Below are positions 46,425-64,000 of a DNA stretch of 64,000 bases, piece by piece; positions within the stretch are counted from its first letter, which is position 1, and each line of letters opens with the position of its first letter. Below the pieces are notes generated by a model. The model was not told the DNA's origin. It did not search any database and saw only the letters and a program-made list of their open reading frames with translations. This DNA is from Paralichthys olivaceus (lineage: Eukaryota; Chordata; Actinopteri; Pleuronectiformes; Paralichthyidae). Location of the stretch: positions 13,811,001 to 13,875,000 of the forward strand of contig NC_091094.1 of NCBI RefSeq assembly GCF_024713975.1, read 5' to 3'. The position numbers and the translations under genes are program-made.

Positions 46425-49400
46425 TTACTGGTCCTGAGGATTAGCATGCAAACACACACAGAAACCATGTGTCATGACGTGTCAGTGTGTCATAAACCTC
46501 AAACGAAACTACTCATCTCACCCTCTGTGCTCACCTTAACCAGACGTCCGTGAATCAGGTACGGTGACCTGAACTCATGCTGGCAGTTGGCGTATCCCAT
46601 GCCAAGTCCCAGACCTGAACCCAATGACACAGGCCACGTCCGACCTAAGAGCGCGCGGGGGGGGAATAGCATTTTAAAATAGAATCTTTAAAGAAAACAA
46701 CATTGTTTTACTGGGTTAACTTGATAAAAGATCACTTACGTTTAAAAAAAAGGACAGAGAACATGATGCCCACACCAAGGCCAGTTACTGCAGGGAGGAA
46801 GGAAGAAAGTATGAGTGGCTCGATCAAAATACACGCCCTAATGATTTGACTGAAATACTCAGGTAATGGGATCACGTCTGAATCAGGATGTATGGCACGT
46901 ACTGGCATAGATGTAAATCTGTTGTAATGAGGTCTGCAGGGGGGCCGCTTTTACATTTGATGCAGGAGTTGGTAAATAGCAGCAAAGTTAGTATGACATT
47001 GCTCATTAGGAAAAGGGAGGGGGAGAAAAAACAGCAAGAGCTCAAACGTCCAAGAGAGGAAGAAACTGTTAAAGGGGTGCGAGAAAGGGGGAACGGAGTT
47101 AAAAAGGAGCCAGGTCAGTATTCATGATGCAGAGGGCAGGGGAGGTAATCTGTAAACGAGTGCACACACACGCAGGTTAAGTGATGTCTTGACACCGTGG
47201 TCAAGTAAAAGGTTAGTCGGAGGCACAGAAGTTGCCTGGGTTGTTAGAAATGCTTCGACCAGAGCGGGATCTCGAGGTGGAATGTGTTTGTGTGCTTAAC
47301 TTCACCTCGCTGCAGGCCACACCGCACCCAACAGCACACCAGCCAGCACAGAAAACACATAAAAACAAGTATTTGGGCCCCTCCGAGTCTTAATTGGATT
47401 CAGAGAGCTATGCAGCATGACCTCTTTGCCTGAACCAGAACCTTCAAACTGTTTCCTATTACAAAATCTACACGTCAGACAGGACCACAAACGCTCCTGT
47501 GCGTCCTCATTATCACGGCACGTCGACAAAAAAAACAACAACAAAAAAATCACCATCCTCTGCCTCCTTGTCGAGAAAACATTTAAAGTTAAGATCCTCA
47601 CTCTGTTACAGCCTCGCTCTGTCTTTGCTCTCCAGCCAGAGCATTTTTGAAACCTACGATTTTTCCACTGACAGAAATACAGTAAAAAGCACTGGCAAAA
47701 TGTGAGGGTAGATCAACATCTCATTTTGGCATCACTTCTCTTCGTCTGGACATCTCCAAGGGGGATGGATTATAACAAAAACATTTGTGCTGGAGTAGAA
47801 TGATTGTATAACCCACAGGCCTGAGGACGCACAATAAGTTCTGTAGACAGGTTCAGAGCCGGTTAACTGCATTGTTATTTTTCTCATTACTGACGTTTTC
47901 TGCAAAAGGCATCAATGACACATTCACTTGCAATCATCACCACTTCGTGAATTATACTGCTGGCATTTTCTTTTGCTCAACATTGCTATTTTAAAATGAT
48001 TGTGAAAGCACATTTTTTAAAACTGTTTGGAGGGGCCACTGTTGAGCTGAGCTTTAAAGGTTCAGGGTGTAAGATTTAGGTGATCTATTAGAAATTGAAT
48101 ACAAAATATTCCTAGTGATGTTTTCATGGTGTGTTTCATCTAAATAGTACAAAATTGTGTTTTCTTTACCCTAGAATGAGTCCTTTAAATTGAAATACTT
48201 ATATTTAAACCAGGAGCGGGTCCTCTCGACAGAGGCCACCATGTTTTTTGCAGTAGCCCAGACAGGACAAACTAAACACCTTTTGAGTTTTGAAGGCTCC
48301 CACAGGTTCTCTTTCAGGGGAACCTTTAATGAAAGAAATAATATGATCCTTGTGTTTATTGTTAAATAGCTAATGATATCATACTAATGTACTGTACTTA
48401 TGGTGTGAGCGGTTAACATGGTGAACATTAAAGCTGCTACGAATCAGCACATTTAAATTGTTACTGTGAGCATGTTTATATTTAAGTCAGAACACCACTG
48501 CATCAAAGTACAGCCTCACAAAGGCTCCAATGTTGCTGTGGACTCTTCGTCTTGTTAATATAAAGCATATACAGGGTACAGGGATAGAAAGGTGTATTTG
48601 TAGGAAAACAAACTGCAGAACTGTACAGAATTATTCACAATATTAGTTTTGAAGTGCAAAAGTAAATACATGTAATTGTGAGTGACAATTGGCTGGGCTG
48701 GTTCAGTTTTTACAGAGAAACATGTTCTGATCTTTTTAGTTAAAGTTACACACAGTCCTTTCAACATCATCAGTTCAAACAAATGAGACTGTGCTGAGTT
48801 GTACTACAATTATTACTGGCCTTTCTCACCCTAGTTCCTCATATAAATACCATGTTTCCAATAAACACTGTTTTTTCCTCCTCTGAAGAGGATGTTGCTG
48901 ATTGTTTCCCTCTGTAGCATCAATCCACATGCAATTGGTTTGACGTTGCCTTTGCTAAAAGAAGTTGGATTTGACTGCTCTCGTGGTTTCTTCACTTTTA
49001 TCATTGGCCAGTTGGCTACTGTGTAAAATCCTGAGCTTCCTTTATAAGGGCAGCACGTCTCCTTTGTAGGAGATCCAAGAGTTTGACCACAAAATCAGTG
49101 GTGCTAAATATATAAGTAGGCTAGAGGCGTTATTGATACACTCACACAATGTTACACAAAATAAGCCGGAATTTTTGTTCCTGAATTATCATGTGAAATT
49201 TTGACAAAAATATTGTACTTTTTAAACAAGCCCCTAAGCAGAAGTTAGTATATGCAGCTGAGTTTCTCTGACTAACAGACATGTTGGTACAGCTGGCAAT
49301 CCCCTACACTGAGCTCAGAGACGCCACGATACAGATGTTTTTCCTTCCAGCAAGAAACATTTTATTGAGCCAGCGCTGACTTCCCTGGTGTCTCTTGGTA

Positions 49401-50861
49401 CAAACAGTTTACCAGTCTAGGCATTTCGAGTGCTGGACCAGTACAGAACCAAACACTATAAATAAACTTGATCCGAAACCTCCAAGTCACTATTTTATGC
49501 TCATCTTGTCAGTGGCAACATACCTATATGTAAACAACAACAATATATTATGTGGTGCTTGTTACTTGATCATATGGCATAAAACATGTTTCGTATCCAG
49601 ATATGACTTCCAGCGGATTACATTTATACCTGGTATTAATGAGTGTCTCACACTGGTATAGCTGTGTCCAGCTCAGGTTAGATCGCTCTCTCATTTGCAC
49701 AGGTCCAAAAACCAACTACAAAAAAAAGACAGAAGAAGACAGAAGCCATCTGTAATGCTGTGTTACTGTGTTTGCCTTCTTTTCGAGTGGTTACAACTTC
49801 CAATGCATTCACAGGTAAGGAGGGAAGAGGGCTACATCATGTGATCACTGGCTGCCGCTGCCTCTTGGTTTGGAACAGTTGTGTTTTTGCATGTGGATTG
49901 CGGATGCATTAGCATTTACACTTGCATTAAATGTGTTCACAATCCGTCAGAGACAACCCCCGGAGGTTGTCTGGCCAATCTGAACACAATGTGATCAAGC
50001 TCTGTCTGATTGCAATCCGGTCATCAAAAATGCATTTTAATAGCAGATGTAAATGGGGTGTTGAAGACAGTATCAGGGATCACAGAGACAGAGGTTTGAG
50101 ATTCAGACACTAACCACACTCCTCATCTGATGTTGGCTGTGACACATGTTTAGTAAGTTTTACAAGAGTTCAGGCTTTTTTGTAGGATCACAACCTGAAA
50201 ACACTAATGTGGTGAAACTCCCTGCTCAGTGGTAAATACCACTTTCAGATTCATGTAGTTTCATGGAGACTGAACGTCTGACAGTCTCAGCCAAAACCAC
50301 ATGTTTCTGGTATTTCATTTTCACACCCCTGAGAACCCACTGAGGCAAACTTTAGTTTTGATGGGCTCGAAAATCATGAACTCGTGAGTGGGACCGTTTT
50401 TCTCCCTGCTGCCTTTAACATGTAAAATATTGATTCAGGCTGTGAGAGATGTAGAGACAGGAGTGAGATAAGACAGACAGACTGACGCATGTGTTCACCA
50501 CCCACTGTTCTAACACTGAGACACAGGAGACTATAACATGAATCCTGAGGCCACGTGGTCTTTCAATATCAGACTCTTCCTCTGCAATAATCAAAACACG
50601 CAGTTGAATCCATTCAGCGGACATGTTTACAGTTGACCTCAGTAAACTGTCTCAGCTCGGTCACACGGATCTCCATCAGAGAATGACCTCTGCTCCAGCC
50701 TGGACCTGGACCCCACAGTTTAAAACCCGGGGGTAATATGCTGTATACAGCCTGGTGACAGTGTTACATTATCACACGACATGCAGTGAAGGACGTTCAC
50801 CTGTTTTCACAGCTGTATCTGCGAGGCAACGATCCCACTTCCGTCCCTGTTCTCCTGCCAT
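46425..50861 (-). CDS. micos10: MICOS10/Mic10, core subunit of the MICOS complex
   Basis: Four minus-strand coding exons (50861-50801, 46787-46740, 46644-46535, 46433-46425) join in phase to 75 residues. Exon 1 gives MAGEQGRKWDRCLADTAVKT. Exon 2 gives the first membrane segment with its GxGxG-type motif (TGLGVGIMFSVLFFKR). Exon 3 gives the second glycine-rich segment (SLGSGLGLGMGYANCQHEF) and SPYLIHGRLVK. The last exon adds only DQ and the stop. Length and sequence match vertebrate Mic10 (human about 78 residues), which bends the inner mitochondrial membrane at crista junctions through its glycine motifs. Intron 1 is about 4 kb and repeat-bearing. Neighbours agree with human 1p36.13, where MICOS10 lies between CAPZB and NBL1. 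The two-residue last exon was found by its acceptor (CCTCAG) and phase; it is the least certain part. Confidence 0.93.
46790..50800 (-). other. micos10: micos10 intron 1
   Basis: About 4 kb. It contains the plus-oriented interspersed repeat at 48,055-48,320 and otherwise unremarkable AT-rich DNA. ORFs at 46,888-47,127, 47,302-47,601 and 48,555-48,782 lack any family similarity. Confidence 0.6.
48055..48320 (+). repeat. Teleost interspersed repeat, plus copy
   Basis: It begins 'aaaggttcagggtgtaagatttagg' and contains 'gtttcatctaaatagtac', 'ccctagaatgagtcc', 'ggagcgggtcctct', 'gacaggacaaactaaacacc' and 'ggctcccacaggttctctttca'. It is the same family as 10,495-10,790 in the opposite orientation and lies in micos10 intron 1. 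Confidence 0.75.
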
Positions 50862-50930
50862 GTTTTCTGCCGGGAACTCAGCTCCGTCAAATATCGCGAG
50901 AGCAACGTGTCGTGACGTGACCACCTCCTG
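50862..50930 (-). promoter_or_regulatory. micos10: micos10 promoter with TCTCGCGA and CRE-like sites
   Basis: Within 60 bp upstream of the ATG the minus strand carries TCTCGCGATA (50,892-50,901). This fits the TMTCGCGANR promoter motif of vertebrate housekeeping genes, known to be bound by BANP. A CRE-like palindrome TCACGTCA (50,913-50,920) lies just beyond. There is no TATA box. The set suits a constitutive nuclear gene for a mitochondrial protein. The short distance to the ATG implies a very short 5' UTR. Confidence 0.6.
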
Positions 50931-51081
50931 CACGCTCCTTCCTCCTCAGATAATAAACCTCATTCAATCACTGCTCAGTTTATTCCCTTTAGTTTGTTTT
51001 TTTAAATGTAGCTGCTATATTAACATACATCTGGAACATTCATATTAACAAATATTGTACTTGCCCACTTCAAATGATGGC

Positions 51082-51085
<4 letters not shown>

Positions 51086-51114
<29 letters not shown>

Positions 51115-51115
51115 A
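51086..51115 (+). repeat. TG microsatellite
   Basis: About 13 TG units follow an alternating TA stretch (tatatatatgtgtg); seen directly. Confidence 0.9.
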
Positions 51116-51214
51116 GTATATGTAAATAATTTCCTCACTGTGATATTCTTAATTCTAAGCAATGAGATATTTAACATTGTATAATATATATAATTGATCA
51201 CCTTATACTAACAA

Positions 51215-51690
51215 TATTCAATATAATAATAATAATAATCATCATCATCATCATCATCTTTATTTATACAGCACTTTTCAAAATAAGGCAACAATAAAAG
51301 CGAATAACTCATGAATCATCGGAATTAAGGATTAATAAAAGTCAAAAGCCAGATTCATACAAAATTGAAATTCAAGTCAAATCATGAAAGGCTCTCTACT
51401 AAAAGTATGTGTTTGGAAGGGAATTTTAAGTCAGTCAATCTGATTTCTTCAGGCAGAGCGTTGAAGAGCCTCGAGGCCTGGACTGCAAAGGCTCTGTCAC
51501 CTTAGGTCTTTATCTGGTGGGTGTGGGACAGATAGCAGGCCTGTGTCTGACTATCTCAAGCTACAAGCCAGTTAGAGAGGCACTAAAAGTGGTTATATCG
51601 GCCATGAATAGCCTTAATAGTAATCAGTAAAATCGTAAAATAAATCCTAAAACATATAGGGAACCAGTGCATAGTGGCTAAAACAAGATT
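51215..51690. repeat. Teleost repeat with TAA/ATC microsatellite head
   Basis: An (ATA/ATC)n head (51,221-51,257) is followed by 'tttatttatacagcacttttcaaaa', then 'tctgatttcttcaggcagagcgttgaagagcc', 'aaggctctgtcacc' and 'aaatcctaaaacatatagggaaccagtg'. It is the same architecture as at 11,655-11,965. A shorter relative starts near 53,115 ('ataataatgcattttatttatgggtgcctttcaagac'). Confidence 0.65.
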
Positions 51691-51699
51691 AATGTTTCT

Positions 51700-53110
51700 T
51701 GTCTGGCATCTTATTCATCTGACAGAAGTTCTTTACATCACAAGGTTTCACTGCTGGTGAAAGTGTTCATGACCACTTACATAGGATATATGCTCAGGGA
51801 ATAATGCAAACACTCACCATACTGAACAGAAAACTATAGGGTTCCCACATAATGTTACACAGACAGTAACATCTGTTGAGAATATCTGCAACTGGGTTAA
51901 CTCTCTCTAATATGTTTCAGCTGGAACATCATCTAGATTTGACATACTCTGGGAGAGAAATTGAGCCACCCCATCTTCTAATCAAAAATATGTGTAGTTT
52001 AAAAAAAGAACTTCATGCATTCCAAATCCTTCTGATTGTTTTCAGGGTTGTATGGATTTGTCCTCCTCTTCTGAAATTCCAGCAGACTCCTGAAAGTCCA
52101 AGTGCTGTGCTGCCCAAACAATGAATAACATGCAGATGTCCATGGGGTTTACAGGCAGGTTTACCATTTACAAACAATCTAGGATGCACACACAGCTTCA
52201 GGGAGAAAAGTCCATTTACAAAATGTCATGATGGCTTTCATATGGAGATTTTCAGAAAAGCATTTATAAATGGGTCACTTATGCTTTTCTTTTTACCCTG
52301 ACACACCTCAAGATCTTTTACAATCTTTGCTACCCCTGAGAAATGGCTGCTATAATCACAGTAAAAACATAACTTAGAAACTGAAGTGATGAAATGACCT
52401 TTTCTTTACAGGAAGTGCCCTACCCTCAGGATCATGGAAAAGATTTCACTCACATATTGTCTGAACTGTGATAGTCACCTACAACTGAATAAGATTACCC
52501 ACACAAGACTTTGTCCACTTTAAACATTTGAATAGTAGAAGCCTATTTGTTTCTCTGAAAAATAGTCATTAATTTGTCATCCAAGGTCATTAGTTTGCAG
52601 CTCTTTTGAAATGTAATCATGCAGTAATAAGCTAATTTAAGGGAGCAGCTTAGTTTAATTCATGCTAGCAAACCAAAAAAGTGATCATTATTATTCAACA
52701 TCCTTTTACATTGCAGGGACTACTTCAATTCAGTTTTTCAAAAATACCATTAATCAAATGAACTCTTAAAGATCATCAGTACAAGGGATATCCACCATAT
52801 TGTCCTATTCTTAAAAAAGAGATTTGCTACCTCATCTACGAGTTCGGAACGTCTCATTATATAAAGTACCTTGCGATAATGTATGATTGTGACTACACAA
52901 AAAAAGTTGAATTCAATAGAAACAGTCATATATTTCATTCAGCTGGACTAAACTCAAAAGGGGTGTTCAAAATAAAAGGTACATTAATAAATTTTAATGC
53001 CAGTATAAATGTAAAAAAATTATGGCAAAGCTAGTACAAATAAAATAAAACAAAAGGATTTGAGTTTTGGGTTTTGGCAATAAACAAATTCAAAATAATA
53101 AATGGATTTC
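51700..53110. other. Gene-free AT-rich stretch between micos10 and capzb
   Basis: No exons, named repeats or strong promoter elements were seen. The sequence is AT-rich with only short ORFs. Confidence 0.5.
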
Positions 53111-53114
53111 TGTA

Positions 53115-53400
53115 ATAATAAATAATAATGCATTTTATTTATGGGTGCCTTTCAAGACAGTCAATCATCACGCAGATACAATCAAAACAAATATCATGAC
53201 ATAAAGGAAGAACACAAGAATACAGGTATAAAATCAAATAATCAAAAGGTACAATACTTAATATTTAATAACGTGATCAAACCTGTTAGTAAACGCACAT
53301 CAGAGGTTATGACAGTAGAACGTGGTGCGAACAAGTATAAATATTCAATAATAAATCAATCAATGAATGATCATATTATCAGGGTTGGCAGAAGATCTCA
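53115..53400 (+). repeat. Fragment of a fish interspersed repeat
   Basis: It starts with TAA units then 'cattttatttatgggtgcctttcaagacagtcaatcatcacgcagatacaatcaaaac'. This resembles the 'tttataggcgcctttcaagacac' heads of dispersed teleost repeats. The right part has decayed. The 95-residue ORF across it is read-through. Confidence 0.5.
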
Positions 53401-53539
53401 GATGAAAATACAAGTGCACAGTATTTAGTTGTTTTACATGAATGTCAGCTCGTTCTGTTAAAGCTAGGTGTTCGTGCAGCTCCCTGTGTGCAGCTCAGTC
53501 TTTACTGTACCACTCCGCCCTTTCCATACTTGGCAATGC

Positions 53540-53859
53540 ATTTCTCGCTCCTCGGCGATTGGCTGCTGCGGAGAGAGCCCAGAGTGACCCGGACGTGCAA
53601 CCGGGGCCCGTTTCTCTGCCTGCAGCCTCCTTCCTGTAGCCCGGTCGAGGAAGTGAATTTAGCTGACAGGGCTGGGTTCAGTGAGGGTGAGGCGAAAACA
53701 AAAAAAACATCTACCGCTGGGGGGGTCAAAAACACAAGGCGACGAACAGCAAAAACACCCGAGAGGAGCGAGGAGCGACTCGATAAACCAGCAGCGAAGC
53801 TAAGGTGTCCAGACGTCGGTGAATCCGTGCTCCCCTGCCCCGCTGAGACCGCCGCAGAC
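53540..53859 (+). promoter_or_regulatory. capzb: capzb promoter region and 5' UTR
   Basis: CpG-rich sequence begins near 53,550 with an inverted CCAAT box ('cgattggctg', about 53,558). No TATA box is seen. The capzb ATG lies at 53,860. Transcription probably starts between about 53,600 and 53,750. CpG density continues past the ATG to about 54,150. Confidence 0.55.
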
Positions 53860-63266
<9,407 letters not shown>

Positions 63267-64000
63267 AGATGCTACTGTTCATTTTTGGGTTTGTTTTTTT
63301 TTCTGACTTCTCTCACTCTCTCAGCCTCATCTCTGCCATCTTTTCTCTGTTTCTTTACGTCTCTCCCTCCATGCCTGTTTCAGTGCTGCACTCTGGGTTA
63401 TTTGTGGGAAAAACAAAAAAAGGAGAAAATGCTTAGCTTTTTATTTGTTTTTGTTTTGTGTTTTTTTTTTTTTTTTTCGGTCTGGTTTTGTTTTCATGCA
63501 TCTCATCTGCCATGAAGCCATTCACTCCCTCTGTCTCTCTTCACTCCTCTATTCTCTGTCTGTTCTCTCCCATGTTATGAATATAATGATAGTATTACCA
63601 CGGTTAATGATAATCTTACAGTTTGAGGGTCAATGTTATAATAATCCCTGAAGTTTTCACAGTTGATGTGTCCCTAGTCACTTCGAAATGATCAACTTTG
63701 GCCCTGCTTTTCCTCTGGTGAGGAAACGGACATAGACTGTGGTGTAGAGGCTTCCATTATTATGCACATCAAATTTATCTCTTGCACCTATTTTGTCTAT
63801 GGCACCCCCCTGATATATTTGTATAAAATTATAACTGTCCATGTATAACTGTCATTTTTTGGCCGTTGTAAACGGTGCCAACACGAGGGTGACCTTCAGT
63901 TTGCGTTTGAAGGTTGTTGTTTTCTTAATTTACTCTCCACTCTGTCCGCATGCACGAGAGCCTGTGTGGGAGCATGGGGCCGCAATCAGTGAAAATGTAG

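Noticed and set aside
47302..47601. 99-residue minus-strand ORF in micos10 intron 1
   Set aside because: It has no splice support or family match and sits inside an intron of a well-supported gene.

Overview
The window looks like nuclear DNA from a ray-finned fish, probably a percomorph teleost. Genes are split by GT-AG introns. Between them lie Tc1-like transposons, an R2-type (RLE-class) retrotransposon, an L2-like remnant, many AC/TG microsatellites and several short interspersed families that I recognise from teleost genomes. No prokaryotic, phage, organellar or CRISPR signal was seen. Exons were built by hand from splice signals and protein similarity recalled from memory; no alignment was run.

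Five protein-coding genes are supported. Four are on the minus strand: a divergent TCF/LEF-type HMG-box gene (3,765-5,924), a tmem88b-like gene (30,212-33,356, with a non-coding exon near 34.7 kb), nbl1/DAN (37,496-40,402, with a likely non-coding exon near 42.1 kb) and micos10/Mic10 (46,425-50,861). The fifth, capzb (53,860-63,266), is on the plus strand and has two alternative C-terminal exons. The order capzb, micos10, nbl1, with capzb divergent from the other two, matches the human 1p36.13 arrangement. A possible sixth gene is a two-exon 63-residue secreted peptide at 10,811-11,267 (minus), at low confidence.

Layout: 1-3.1 kb repeats only; 3.1-6 kb HMG-box gene beside a Tc1 relic; 7-9.5 kb dead RLE retrotransposon; 9.76-10.4 kb Tc1-like 5' end; 10.5-30 kb mostly gene-free, with interspersed repeats and an orphan promoter-like site near 19.95 kb; 30-35 kb tmem88b; 37-42.4 kb nbl1; 43-46 kb a local duplication and an L2 remnant; 46.4-50.9 kb micos10; 51-53.4 kb repeats; 53.5-64 kb capzb.

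Three minus-strand genes belong to families tied to Wnt or BMP signalling: the HMG protein (TCF/LEF type), TMEM88 (binds Dishevelled) and NBL1 (BMP antagonist). MICOS10 shapes mitochondrial cristae, and CAPZB caps actin filament barbed ends. The points most worth follow-up are a pure UG tract set directly against the last nbl1 3' splice site, three 51-residue tandem repeats in place of a recognisable beta-catenin-binding domain in the HMG gene, complementary TG and CA tracts in one tmem88b intron, and the small secreted-peptide candidate.
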